Assembly (NCBI GenBank): GCA_017443985.1
Contig: JAFSXR010000037.1
Span: forward strand, 1-64,000
DNA: 64,000 nt
Source of the DNA: Synergistaceae bacterium
GTDB taxonomy: Bacteria > Synergistota > Synergistia > Synergistales > Aminobacteriaceae
Reading direction: 5' to 3'
The stretch's first letter is position 1. The number at the start of each line of letters is the position of its first letter. The position numbers and the translations under genes are program-made. This document shows positions 17,534 to 26,076 of the stretch, one piece after another. The notes beneath the pieces were generated by a model, which had not been told where the DNA came from, did no database searches, and saw only the letters and a program-made list of their open reading frames with translations.

Positions 17534-19184
17534 TAACATCAAAGCCGGAGTTGACAGAACGCCTAACGTAAGCCTTTTATATGCGCTCGGCCTCACTAAA
17601 GAAGAAATCAAGCGTCCGATTATCGGCGTTGTGAGTTCTTTCAGCGAAGTTGTTCCGGGCCATATGCACTTGGATAAAATCGCTCAGGCCGTCAAAGAAG
17701 GAATCTACGCGGCAGGTGGAACGCCCTTAATGTTCCCGGCTATTGCAGTCTGCGATGGCATTGCTATGGGACATGTAGGAATGAAATATTCTCTCGTCTC
17801 CCGTGATTTAGTCGCCGACTCTACGGAGGCAATGGCAATCGCTCATCAGTTCGACGGCTTAGTCATGATACCGAACTGCGACAAAAATGTTCCGGGACTT
17901 TTAATGGCCGCTGCGCGTGTAAACGTCCCTACGATTTTTTGCGCAGGAGGGCCTATGCTGGCAGGACACTTGAAGGACGGACGGAGAACTTGTTTAAGCC
18001 ACATGTTTGAAGCCGTCGGAGCGTACCACGCAGGAAAAATCGACGAGGCCGGAGTAGATGACTATACCGAAAACGCCTGTCCCTCATGCGGTTCATGTTC
18101 GGGAATGTACACGGCTAACTCAATGAACTGTTTGACGGAAGCGATCGGAATGTCATTGCGCGGCAACGGGACGATACCTGCTCCGTATTCCGCAAGGATA
18201 AGGCTCGCAAAATTAACGGGCATGAAAATCATGGAGCTTGTCGAAAAAAATATCAGGCCGAGAGATATTATGACGGCTAAGGCTTTTGATAATGCCGAAG
18301 CTGTTGACATGGCCTTAGGGTGTTCGACAAATACGATGCTGCACTTGCCTGCGATAGCCCACGAGGCAGGAATTACGATTGATTTCAGCCACGCTAACGC
18401 GATCAGCGAACGCACGCCGAATTTATGCCACCTGGCACCGGCAGGAGATACTTTCATGGAAGATTTAGACCGCGCCGGCGGAGTTTATGCCGTCATGAAA
18501 GAGCTAGCGAAGAAAAATTTAATCGACACTTCATTAATTACTGCGACGGGCAAAACTGTAGCGGAAAATATTTCAGGCGTTGAAAATCTTAATCATGATG
18601 TCATTCGCCCGATTGATAATCCGTATTCGCCCAACGGCGGCATAGCGGTCTTAAAAGGCAACTTAGCTCCTGACGGCTGTGTCGTAAAGCGTTCGGCAGT
18701 CGCTAAAGAGATGATGAAGCACGAGGGCCCTGCGAGAGTTTTTGACTCCGAAGATGACGCGATTAAAACAATTTACGCTGGAAAAATTAATCCCGGCGAC
18801 GTTGTTATTATTCGTTACGAAGGCCCTAAGGGCGGACCCGGTATGCGCGAAATGCTGAACCCCACGAGCGCGATCTGCGGAATGGGACTTGACACAAGCG
18901 TTGCGCTTATAACAGACGGCAGATTTTCAGGAGCCACGAGGGGCGCGAGCATAGGACATGTTTCGCCGGAGGCAGCGTCAGGCGGCAATATCGGCCTTGT
19001 TCATGAGGGAGATATTATCAGCATAGACATTAACAATTATAAAATCGAGCTGAAAGTTTCCGACGAAGAACTTGCGAAACGCCGCGAGGGCTGGACACCC
19101 AACGAGCCTAAGATTAAAACAGGCTATCTTGCGCGTTATGCGAAGCTCGTCAGCTCTGCCGACAAAGGAGCAATCCTTGAATAG
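17517..19184 (+). CDS. ilvD: Dihydroxy-acid dehydratase
   Basis: Fe-S dehydratase that gives the 2-oxo acid precursors of branched-chain amino acids. 555 residues, typical length. Cluster cysteines are in [10 protein letters not shown] and [19 protein letters not shown], and the C-terminal [12 protein letters not shown] motif is intact. Two ATG codons lie in tandem at 17517 and 17520; either may be used. The start lies inside ilvC. The transcription unit probably ends at the terminator that follows. ilvBN, ilvE and leu genes are not in the window. Confidence 0.97.
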   Translation: MMYRSDNIKAGVDRTPNVSLLYALGLTKEEIKRPIIGVVSSFSEVVPGHMHLDKIAQAVKEGIYAAGGTPLMFPAIAVCDGIAMGHVGMKYSLVSRDLVADSTEAMAIAHQFDGLVMIPNCDKNVPGLLMAAARVNVPTIFCAGGPMLAGHLKDGRRTCLSHMFEAVGAYHAGKIDEAGVDDYTENACPSCGSCSGMYTANSMNCLTEAIGMSLRGNGTIPAPYSARIRLAKLTGMKIMELVEKNIRPRDIMTAKAFDNAEAVDMALGCSTNTMLHLPAIAHEAGITIDFSHANAISERTPNLCHLAPAGDTFMEDLDRAGGVYAVMKELAKKNLIDTSLITATGKTVAENISGVENLNHDVIRPIDNPYSPNGGIAVLKGNLAPDGCVVKRSAVAKEMMKHEGPARVFDSEDDAIKTIYAGKINPGDVVIIRYEGPKGGPGMREMLNPTSAICGMGLDTSVALITDGRFSGATRGASIGHVSPEAASGGNIGLVHEGDIISIDINNYKIELKVSDEELAKRREGWTPNEPKIKTGYLARYAKLVSSADKGAILE

Positions 19185-19191
19185 GTAGGAG

Positions 19192-19236
19192 TTAGGAGGT
19201 AGGAGGTAAAAAATTTCTTGCTTCCTAATTTTTTTT
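19192..19236 (+). terminator. Terminator after ilvD built from an AGGAG repeat
   Basis: TTAGGAGG (19192-19199) pairs with CTTCCTAA (19221-19228) and is followed by eight T residues. The left arm is part of a run of AGGAGT-like words at 19183-19206. Confidence 0.65.
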
Positions 19237-19254
19237 GAGAGGTGAAAATTTATT

Positions 19255-20280
19255 ATGAAAAAAATTTCTTTAATATTTTTGTTCGTGTTTTTATTTGCGT
19301 CGCAGGCGTTTGCTTTTCACGGCGTTCGCTGGGAGTACAAAGCGTCAGTAACAAGCAACATAGTTGTCAATCAAGATAAAGTTCTCTTCGGGGACTCTAT
19401 GGGAGCTTTCTTTGCTCTCAATAAAAATTCCGGCTCTCTTGTCTGGAGTTATCAGGACAACGGCGGCTCCATAATGGGCACTCCTGCCGTACTTGACGGC
19501 AAAGTTGTTTTCGCGGCGGCTGACGGCGGCATTACGTGCGTAAATCTCAATGACGGTTCATTAGTATGGGAGTATTCTCCGAGACCCGATCATAACGACG
19601 GAATTGCTGACGGTGTAACAGCAGGCGCAGGCTTGGCATTTATTTCAAAGGCTGACACAAAACTTTACGCGCTCGATATTAATACAGGGAATACTGTTTG
19701 GACTTTTCAGGCTAATGAGCAGGGATTGAGGGCTGCTCCGGCATATTCTGACGGCTTAGTATTTTTAGGCGAGTACAACGGAATTTTTGACATCATCAAC
19801 GCCAAAACCGGCAAGAGAGAAAACGGCGGCGGCGCGGGCGGTGCTATCAACACTCCCGCTGTGAATAACGGCAACGTTTATTTCTCATCGTGGGACGGCT
19901 CTGTTCAGGCTGTTCAAATTAAGGCCGTAATTCCTTTATGGCACGTGAACATTAAAGACCCTGTAACGACTGCTCCTGTTGTTGCTGACGGAATTATCGC
20001 GGTAGGCACGGGGCGCGGCTATGTCGCGGCTTTAAGCGAGAATGACGGCTCAATTTTGTGGCAGTTTAACTGCGAGAACGGAAGCGTCAGCGCAAAGCCG
20101 ATCATTGCAAACGGAAAAGTTTTTGCGTTCCCTGAGGGCGGAAATATTTACGAGCTTAACTCGAAGTCGGGACGCTTAATCAATAAATTTGAGACCGGCG
20201 GAATAATTTCAAGCCCGGCATATTCTGACGGAGTTATTTATTTCTCAAGCGATGGGAAAGTCTGTGCTTTAAGCGAATAA
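19255..20280 (+). CDS. Exported PQQ-like beta-propeller repeat protein
   Basis: 341-residue secreted protein with a signal peptide (1-20, ending ASQAFA) and repeated blades of the PQQ/WD-like type, e.g. VVFAAADGGITCVNLNDGSL and LYALDINTGNTVWTF, with six or seven blades of about 40 residues. The repeats resemble BamB, but there is no lipobox and no outer-membrane assembly gene nearby, so a scaffold or binding role is the safest description. The gene has its own ribosome site (GAGAGGTGA) and lies between two terminators. Confidence 0.8.
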   Translation: MKKISLIFLFVFLFASQAFAFHGVRWEYKASVTSNIVVNQDKVLFGDSMGAFFALNKNSGSLVWSYQDNGGSIMGTPAVLDGKVVFAAADGGITCVNLNDGSLVWEYSPRPDHNDGIADGVTAGAGLAFISKADTKLYALDINTGNTVWTFQANEQGLRAAPAYSDGLVFLGEYNGIFDIINAKTGKRENGGGAGGAINTPAVNNGNVYFSSWDGSVQAVQIKAVIPLWHVNIKDPVTTAPVVADGIIAVGTGRGYVAALSENDGSILWQFNCENGSVSAKPIIANGKVFAFPEGGNIYELNSKSGRLINKFETGGIISSPAYSDGVIYFSSDGKVCALSE

Positions 20281-20316
20281 TTAAATAATTAATAAAAAAT
20301 TAAGAAAGCTAAGAAT

Positions 20317-20357
20317 TAGGAGCGAGGAGTTAAAATCTTTGCTCCTATTTTTTTTTT
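20317..20357 (+). terminator. Terminator between convergent genes
   Basis: TAGGAGC (20317-20323) pairs with GCTCCTA (20341-20347) across a 17-base loop, followed by ten T residues that run into the end of the minus-strand gene at 20356. Confidence 0.75.
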
Positions 20358-21156
20358 AGAATACTGCGTAGTCGCTGTCTCTTAAATCTGCGATGAACAT
20401 ATGTCCGGGCGCGTGAGTGATCGCGAAATCGGGCTTTGCCGCCATGATTACAGCTTGAGGAGTAACACCGCAGGCCCAGAATACGGGAATTTCTCCGTCT
20501 TTAATTTCTACAGCGTCGCCGAAGTCAGGCTTATTGATGTCTTTAATGCCTATCATCTCAGGCTCTCCGATGTGAACGGGCGCACCGTGAACGGCAGGGA
20601 AACGTCCTGTGCATAAGACAGCCTTAGGGACAAGCGAGGCAGGTATCGGACGCATTGAAACTACCATAGGGCCGCTCAAACGCCCGGCAGGCTTGCACTG
20701 AATATTAGTAACGTACATCGGAACGTTGCAGCCGCAGTCAATATGGCGGACTCTGATATTTGACTGAATCAATGCGCCCTCAAACGAGAACGAGCAGCCG
20801 AGCAGAAAAGCCACGAGATCATCGCGCCAATATTTCGTAACGTCCGTAACTTCGTCAGCAAGCTCGCCATTTTTCCAGATCCTGTAGCGCGGAATGTCAG
20901 TCGCAATATTTGCACCGGGCGCAACCAGTTTCGGCTCGGTCTGTCCGACTTCCGTAACGTCCAAAATCGGACAAGGCTTGGGATTTCGCTGGGCAAAAAC
21001 AAGAAAATCATAGGCCAAGTCCTTTGAAAGCACTACGAGATTGCCTTGCACGTAGCCCTCGCACATTCCTGAAGTCGGCCTGTCCCATTCGCCGGCGCGT
21101 ATCATCTTGCGAACTTCCTGCGGAGAGTAAGCAGCGTAATCACTTGGTTTTGTCAT
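20356..21156 (-). CDS. Putative hydro-lyase, DUF1445/YcsI family
   Basis: 266-residue cytosolic protein of the D-glutamate cyclase-like hydro-lyase family. Motifs: GMCEGYVQGNLVVLSKDLAYDF near the N-terminus, CSFSFEGAL near 120, PMVVSMRPIP near 172, and FWACGVTPQ near 228 followed by APGHMF. In Bacillus subtilis the homologue ycsI lies in the ycsFGI-kipIA cluster, and here it is the last gene of the equivalent set. It may supply or remove 5-oxoproline or a related lactam; that is inference from context. Confidence 0.85.
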   Translation of the reverse strand: MTKPSDYAAYSPQEVRKMIRAGEWDRPTSGMCEGYVQGNLVVLSKDLAYDFLVFAQRNPKPCPILDVTEVGQTEPKLVAPGANIATDIPRYRIWKNGELADEVTDVTKYWRDDLVAFLLGCSFSFEGALIQSNIRVRHIDCGCNVPMYVTNIQCKPAGRLSGPMVVSMRPIPASLVPKAVLCTGRFPAVHGAPVHIGEPEMIGIKDINKPDFGDAVEIKDGEIPVFWACGVTPQAVIMAAKPDFAITHAPGHMFIADLRDSDYAVF

Positions 21157-21183
21157 GTGAAATTCCTCCTTAAAAAAATTAAA

Positions 21184-21954
21184 TTAAATTATTTTGCTGA
21201 GAGGCACAATTTCTATTCCGGCCTTTATTAAACGTTTTCTCAACGTCTGAGCCATCTGTACAGCCGAAGGAGAATCGCCGTGAAGGCAGATTGACTGCGG
21301 ACGAAGCTGAACTATAGTTCCGTCTATGGCCTCGACAACGCCTTCCTTGACCATTCTTATAACACGCTGCGCGGCAACTTCGACATCATGGACAAACGCG
21401 CCTTCCATTTTTCGCGGAACTAATGAGCCGTCATTCATATAGCCTCTGTCGGCGAATGCTTCAGCGGCATATGGAAGTCCGATTTTTTCTGCGGCCTTGT
21501 CAAATTCCGAACCGGCAAGCCCCATTAAAATTAATCCGCTCCCTGCGTCTTTAACTGCCTGAGCAAGTGCAAGAGCTTCTTCGGGTTTTTTAGCGGCACT
21601 GTTGTACATTGCTCCGTGAGGTTTGACGTGCTGTAATTTCGTTCCTGCGGCCTCACAGAACGCTCTCAACGCTCCGATTTGATATAAAGTGTCGGAGTAA
21701 AGTTCATCAGGCGAGCAGGCAACATTGCGCCGTCCGAAGCCTTTTAAGTCAGGGTATGCAGGGTGCGCTCCTATTGCAACTCCTGCGGCAACGGCATCTT
21801 TAACGGTCTTGCGCATGACTAAGGGGTCTCCGGCATGAAAACCGCAGGCAACATTAGCCGACGAAACAAAGGTTAAAACGTCCGCGTCCTGTCCCATTTT
21901 CCACGCGCCGAAACTTTCGCCCAAGTCGCTGTTCAGGTCAACTTTATAGCTCAT
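21184..21954 (-). CDS. pxpA: 5-oxoprolinase subunit A (LamB/YcsF family)
   Basis: Component of the ATP-dependent 5-oxoprolinase PxpABC that opens the lactam to glutamate. 256 residues with the family start VDLNSDLGESFGAWKMGQD, the metal-site motifs ACGFHAGDP and GAHPAYPD, and QSICLHGDSPSAV near the C-terminus. It lies 17 bases downstream of pxpC in a continuous minus-strand operon. Confidence 0.95.
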   Translation of the reverse strand: MSYKVDLNSDLGESFGAWKMGQDADVLTFVSSANVACGFHAGDPLVMRKTVKDAVAAGVAIGAHPAYPDLKGFGRRNVACSPDELYSDTLYQIGALRAFCEAAGTKLQHVKPHGAMYNSAAKKPEEALALAQAVKDAGSGLILMGLAGSEFDKAAEKIGLPYAAEAFADRGYMNDGSLVPRKMEGAFVHDVEVAAQRVIRMVKEGVVEAIDGTIVQLRPQSICLHGDSPSAVQMAQTLRKRLIKAGIEIVPLSKII

Positions 21955-21971
21955 GAATTTTCATCTCCTTT

Positions 21972-23018
21972 TTATGATAATTTTTCCCACGTAACAAAAA
22001 ATTTTTCGCCGTTTACGATTACATTCATTGCACCGCGATTTTGTGAAGCTGCAGCAGGCGGAACGGTGTTAAATTTTTCAACATGAGAACGCAAAAGATT
22101 TAACAAATTTGATTCGGACTTAGAAATTTCTATTCCCTGCTCCTGAGTTATTTCAGCAAAGCGTACTGACGAGCCGGGCATAAACTGACTTAATCTGGCA
22201 ACGTCGAGAGCGTGAACGACTCCGATTTTTACATAGCCTCCTGTTGTCTGACGGTCAGCCATCATGACTATGGGCACGCCCTGTCCGGGAATTTGCACCG
22301 CTCCCATCGGAATAGCATCAGAGACTATATCAGGGCCTTTCACGTGCTCGATTATCTTATCGCTTTCAAAGCGCGTCCCCATTCTGTCGGACGAAGGAGA
22401 AATTTTATATTCAGTGCTGAAAAAAATTTTTATTCCTTCGGGCTTTATATAATCATCTTGAGGGCCTAAAACAGTTCGCAGCGGCGCATTAACCGCATAA
22501 TCGGGACGCAGATTTTCCGGACACGTTACGCCTATTTTGCAAGAATTATTTTCGCCCGTTGATAAAACGTCATCTTTTGCCAGCTTTCTTCCGTTAAGTC
22601 CGCCGATTTTAGCTTTCATGTAAGTGCTTCGGCTTCCCATGACGAGGGGCACATCAATTCCTCCGCTAACGCATAGATATGCTCTCAAGCCTTTTCCGCA
22701 GGCACCGCCGAAAGTCAAAACATCGCCGCTATTAATTTTTATCACTGTCCAGTTTGCAACGGGCTTGCCATTTAATTTAGGCTGTAGTTCCGCGCCGGTA
22801 ACTGCGATAGCTCCTTCGCCCTCGAATAAAATTGCAGGGCCTGTCATCGTCATTTCGAGAGCCGCCGCGCCGTCGGGATTGCAGAGCAAAATATTTCCGC
22901 GTATCAAGGCCGGAGCGTCCATTGCACCGCTTACGGGCATTCCTATAGCCTGATGTCCCCAGCGTCCTAAATCCTGCACGCTTGTTAAAGGGCCGGGTGA
23001 TTGAATTTTTAATTTCAT
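21972..23018 (-). CDS. pxpC: 5-oxoprolinase subunit C (biotin-dependent carboxyltransferase-like)
   Basis: 348-residue homologue of KipA. Begins IQSPGPLTSVQDLGRWGHQA with the conserved GRxGxQ, then GVPVSGAMD-type sequence (IGMPVSGAMDAPAL), PDGAAALEMT and DRMGTRFES. Together with PxpB it forms the ATP-using half of 5-oxoprolinase; in B. subtilis the KipI-KipA pair also affects sporulation kinase KinA. It overlaps pxpB by four bases. Confidence 0.95.
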   Translation of the reverse strand: MKLKIQSPGPLTSVQDLGRWGHQAIGMPVSGAMDAPALIRGNILLCNPDGAAALEMTMTGPAILFEGEGAIAVTGAELQPKLNGKPVANWTVIKINSGDVLTFGGACGKGLRAYLCVSGGIDVPLVMGSRSTYMKAKIGGLNGRKLAKDDVLSTGENNSCKIGVTCPENLRPDYAVNAPLRTVLGPQDDYIKPEGIKIFFSTEYKISPSSDRMGTRFESDKIIEHVKGPDIVSDAIPMGAVQIPGQGVPIVMMADRQTTGGYVKIGVVHALDVARLSQFMPGSSVRFAEITQEQGIEISKSESNLLNLLRSHVEKFNTVPPAAASQNRGAMNVIVNGEKFFVTWEKLS

Positions 23019-23770
23019 GCTTCAACGCCCCTTTTTTTATATTCGATTTTATAAACGCCCGACTTGGCCTGCTCCTCAATTTCTTTATAGCGTTCCATGT
23101 CGACGGGATAAAAATGCACCCACATTCCGGCCTGAATAGCGACGGCGGGATCTCTGTCAGGGTCATAAAGTTCATAAGGCACGCGGCCTATAATCCGCCA
23201 GCCTCCGGGACTTGCGATTGAATATGCTCCGGCCTGCGCTCCGCCGATTGCGACACTGTTAGCAGGAATTAACTCTCGCGGATTTTTTAATCTCGGTGTC
23301 TCTAAAGTTTTGTCCATGCCGCCTAAATACGGGAAGCCCGGAGTAAATCCGTTCATGAAGCAGTAAAGAGGCGACGCGCAATAGCGTTTTATGACTTCTT
23401 CGGCTGAAAGTTTTGTGTATTCGGCAACGTCAGATAGATCGGGCCCAAACTCACCGCCGAAAAATACAGGCACATTAACCTGAGTTGCGTCTGCGTTGTC
23501 CTCGCTAAGTTCTTCTGTAATTGTTTCCAAGTCAGTCATGAGACGCTTGTTTAACGCTTCTAAATCTACTGTTAAAGGGTCAAAGTATATCGACAGCGAA
23601 CGATAGGTAGGGACAAGCTCTCTCATTCCTTCAAAAGGCTTTTCAGTGAGAGAGCGTTTTAATCCCTGTACAAGGCTGTTAATCTGCATGTCAATCTTCT
23701 CGCCGAAGTCAACGAATAAACAAGTCTCTCCGGCAGGAAGAATTTTTGCCTCAAATCCTGAAATTTTCAT
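23015..23770 (-). CDS. pxpB: 5-oxoprolinase subunit B (KipI/allophanate hydrolase subunit 1 family)
   Basis: 251 residues. Family motifs: CLFVDFGEKID near residue 18, FEGMRELVPTYRSLSIYFDP, CFMNGFTPGFPYLGGMD and NSVAIGGAQAGAYSIASPGGWRIIG. Subunit of 5-oxoprolinase. Three bases separate it from the upstream transporter gene and four bases overlap pxpC, so all are cotranslated. Confidence 0.95.
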   Translation of the reverse strand: MKISGFEAKILPAGETCLFVDFGEKIDMQINSLVQGLKRSLTEKPFEGMRELVPTYRSLSIYFDPLTVDLEALNKRLMTDLETITEELSEDNADATQVNVPVFFGGEFGPDLSDVAEYTKLSAEEVIKRYCASPLYCFMNGFTPGFPYLGGMDKTLETPRLKNPRELIPANSVAIGGAQAGAYSIASPGGWRIIGRVPYELYDPDRDPAVAIQAGMWVHFYPVDMERYKEIEEQAKSGVYKIEYKKRGVEA

Positions 23771-23773
23771 AGC

Positions 23774-24982
23774 TTACTCGAAAATTTTTAAGATGTTGGG
23801 CAGTGCCTGAATACCCATCCAAAACGTGAAGGCGACGACGGCCCAGCCCATTGCCGCTAATACAGCAGGGTGTTTATATTCTTCGCCGACTACTTCCTTC
23901 TTGAACGCTCCAAGCAGAATGCAGCCTAAGGCTAACGGAAGAATTAAGCCATTAACAGATCCGGCCGCTATTAAAAGCGCGACAGGATTTGCAACGAAAA
24001 TATTTATTGCCGTTGAAGCGCATATAAAGCCGATCATCCACCATCTGTAATTTCTGTCTATTCCTCCGAACAATGAACGCAGGAATGAAACTGAAGTATA
24101 TGACGCTCCAATTACTGAAGTAACGCCTGCCGCCCAGAGAATAACTCCGAACATTCTGTAGCCAAGTTCACCGGCTCCGCGCTTGAAAGCGTCCGCCGCA
24201 GGGTTAGCTTTCTCCAGAGGTATAGCAATTTCTCCTGCCGCAACGTAAACAACTCCCAAGACGGCCAAGAATAATAAAACGCGCATGATAGACGTAACAA
24301 CTATTCCGTTCATAGCGCCTTTTGTTGCGTCCTTCGCGTCCCTTACTCCGGCGTCGATTAATCTGTGTGCGCCTGAGAAAGAAATATATCCTCCGACAGT
24401 TCCGCCGATGAGAGTTAAAATTATTGTCCAGTTGATTGTCGAAGGCATAACGGCTTCTTTAGCTGCCAATGCGACAGGAGGGGCAGACTGGACAGCCACG
24501 TAAAGCATGAGGGCAATCATCAAAATTCCTAGAAACTGCGTGAAGTAGTCCATAGCTTTTCCTAAATCTTTATTCAGGAAAATAAAAATCGCTATGGCCG
24601 CGCTGATCGCCGCACCGTAAGAATTAGGAACGCCCAGCACCGTGTTGAGCCCCAGTGCCGCTCCGCCCACGTTGCCGATATTGAACGCAAGGCCGCCGAG
24701 TGCTACGGCAAAGGCGAGAAGATAGCCCAGACCGGGAACGACTTTGTTTGCTATGTCCTGCGCACGAAGCCCGGAGACGCAGATTATTCTCCAGATGTTC
24801 AACTGCACTATAGCAGTTACGATTATAGTAACGGCTATGGCAAATGCGGCGGACGCAACAAGCTGCTGTGTGAATACAGTCGTCTGTGTGAGAAAGCCCG
24901 GCCCGATTGCCGATGTAGCCATCAAGAATGCCGCGCCGAGAACTACCTGTAAGGTTCCTTTCTTTCCGTCATTTTCACTCAT
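23774..24982 (-). CDS. NRAMP-family transporter of the 5-oxoproline cluster (YcsG-like)
   Basis: About 402 residues with some eleven membrane helices. The start at 24982 (MSENDGKKGTLQV) lies seven bases after GGAGG; a start at 24997 would put the ribosome site inside the gene. GPGFLTQTT matches the DPGN-type first-helix motif only loosely, so the ion specificity may not be manganese. YcsG homologues co-occur with pxpABC, which suggests transport linked to 5-oxoproline. It is the first gene of the operon. Its 5' end and promoter region are partly duplicated at 25.93-26.05 kb. Confidence 0.87.
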   Translation of the reverse strand: MSENDGKKGTLQVVLGAAFLMATSAIGPGFLTQTTVFTQQLVASAAFAIAVTIIVTAIVQLNIWRIICVSGLRAQDIANKVVPGLGYLLAFAVALGGLAFNIGNVGGAALGLNTVLGVPNSYGAAISAAIAIFIFLNKDLGKAMDYFTQFLGILMIALMLYVAVQSAPPVALAAKEAVMPSTINWTIILTLIGGTVGGYISFSGAHRLIDAGVRDAKDATKGAMNGIVVTSIMRVLLFLAVLGVVYVAAGEIAIPLEKANPAADAFKRGAGELGYRMFGVILWAAGVTSVIGASYTSVSFLRSLFGGIDRNYRWWMIGFICASTAINIFVANPVALLIAAGSVNGLILPLALGCILLGAFKKEVVGEEYKHPAVLAAMGWAVVAFTFWMGIQALPNILKIFE

Positions 24983-25054
24983 GGTTAAAACCTCCATAAT
25001 TATAGTTTTTGGGATTTTTATATTTTATCACGAGTGAAAGCAAGAAAAAATTTC

Positions 25055-25104
25055 GTGATTCTATTTTTTTAATCGGCCTTGTGAAATTTTGCGGGCATTA
25101 AAAT
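25055..25104 (-). repeat. Dispersed intergenic repeat, truncated copy B
   Basis: GTGATTCTATTTTTTTAATC ... GTGAAATTTTGCGGGCATTA aligns with the left half of copy A. The GTAGTCCCC half is missing; the sequence passes directly into the end of the methyltransferase gene. It lies upstream of the NRAMP-type gene. Confidence 0.5.
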
Positions 25105-25107
25105 TTG

Positions 25108-25737
25108 TCATTTTTCAGCCAACAGCATAAGCCACGTAGCCCCGATAGATTTTTTATGATTAGCTTCGATTTTTGAAAAGCCTGCCGCACGTAATGCTTT
25201 CTCGATTTCTTCTTCGGAATATGTGTTCATACCGTCAATTCTCTTCTTGAACCATTGAATTATTTTATCCTGCCCGTTCGATTCCATGACAACCATGAAA
25301 CGCCCGCCCGGTTTCAAAATTTTTTTGACGTTTTCAAAACATCTCTCAAGGCCCGGCCAGAAGTATATAGTCTCGAAAGCCGTAGCTAAGTCAAATTTTT
25401 CATGTTCAAGTTTTAAGTTTGATACGTCGTCATCGAGAACTTTAATTCTCCCGGCCTCAAGCATTTTTTTATTCGTCCTCTTTGTCCTCTCGACTGACAG
25501 CGGGGAATAATCGACAGCGGTAACTTTCGAGCCCGGATATTTTTTCAGAAGCTCGCCCGCGTCCCTTCCGTTTCCGCAGCCCAGCTCAACGATCTCTAAA
25601 GGCTCGGGAATATTTAGCAGAGACATCGCCCAATCTGCAACGCTAGCATGACCGAAACTCATGCCGCTCAACATCAGCCTGCCTAAAAATCCTTCGGGTT
25701 TTCTCGTTTGATTGAAGAATTTTCTTACAAGTCCCAC
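25108..25737 (-). CDS. Class I SAM-dependent methyltransferase
   Basis: About 209 residues. I chose GTG at 25737 (MGLVRKFFNQTRKPEG), nine bases after AAAGGAG; the longer reading from 25812 adds an unlikely N-terminus. SAM-binding motifs: IVELGCGNGRDAG near 47-59, VTAVDYSPLS, LDDDVSNL and LKPGGRFMVVME. Substrate unknown. The gene lies between a truncated repeat copy on one side and a rearranged segment with direct duplications on the other, so it may have arrived or been moved with that rearrangement. Confidence 0.85.
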   Translation of the reverse strand: MGLVRKFFNQTRKPEGFLGRLMLSGMSFGHASVADWAMSLLNIPEPLEIVELGCGNGRDAGELLKKYPGSKVTAVDYSPLSVERTKRTNKKMLEAGRIKVLDDDVSNLKLEHEKFDLATAFETIYFWPGLERCFENVKKILKPGGRFMVVMESNGQDKIIQWFKKRIDGMNTYSEEEIEKALRAAGFSKIEANHKKSIGATWLMLLAEK

Positions 25738-25871
25738 GATAACAAACTCCTTTATAAAAGTTTTATGCCTCAAATTTATAAAAATATTAACACAAAGAAA
25801 ATTAAATAGCAATTTTCAAAATAAGTTGCGTTGTATAATTATGAAACTACAATCATGAAAGGAAAGTTAAG

Positions 25872-25955
25872 ATGCAGTTCAGACGCTTTGGAAAAAAATA
25901 TTTTATGCATATCGACAGAAGCGAGGAGATAGCCCAGACCGGGAACTACCTGTAA
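25872..25955 (+). pseudogene. Truncated PPC/DUF296-domain gene, 5' fragment only
   Basis: ATG at 25872 opens MQFRRFGKKYFMHIDRSEEI, which looks like the start of PPC-domain (DUF296) DNA-binding-like proteins. After this the frame runs into a duplicated piece of the NRAMP-type gene read antisense and stops at 25955 after 27 codons. The rest of the gene is absent. A TATAAT box at 25834-25839 suggests it once had its own promoter. The family call rests on about 20 residues. Confidence 0.55.
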
Positions 25956-26053
25956 GGTTCCTTTCTTTCCGTCATTTTCACTCATGGTTAAAACCTCCAT
26001 AATTAAAGTTTTTGGGATTATCGTATTTTATCACGAGTGAAGGCAAGAAAAAA
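25929..26053 (-). pseudogene. Duplicated 5' end of the NRAMP-type gene with an internal deletion
   Basis: Bases 25946-26053 repeat 24951-25043 (ribosome site, start and upstream region of the NRAMP gene) with few changes, and 25929-25946 repeat the GGGCTATCT region about 200 bases further into that gene. The copy reads MSENDGKKGTLQVV joined in frame to PGLGYLLA and then runs antisense through the PPC fragment to a stop at 25839. The junction shows the microhomology GTTC. It is not expected to be functional. Confidence 0.75.
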
Positions 26054-26076
26054 TCAGGTAGGAGTTAGGAGTTTTT

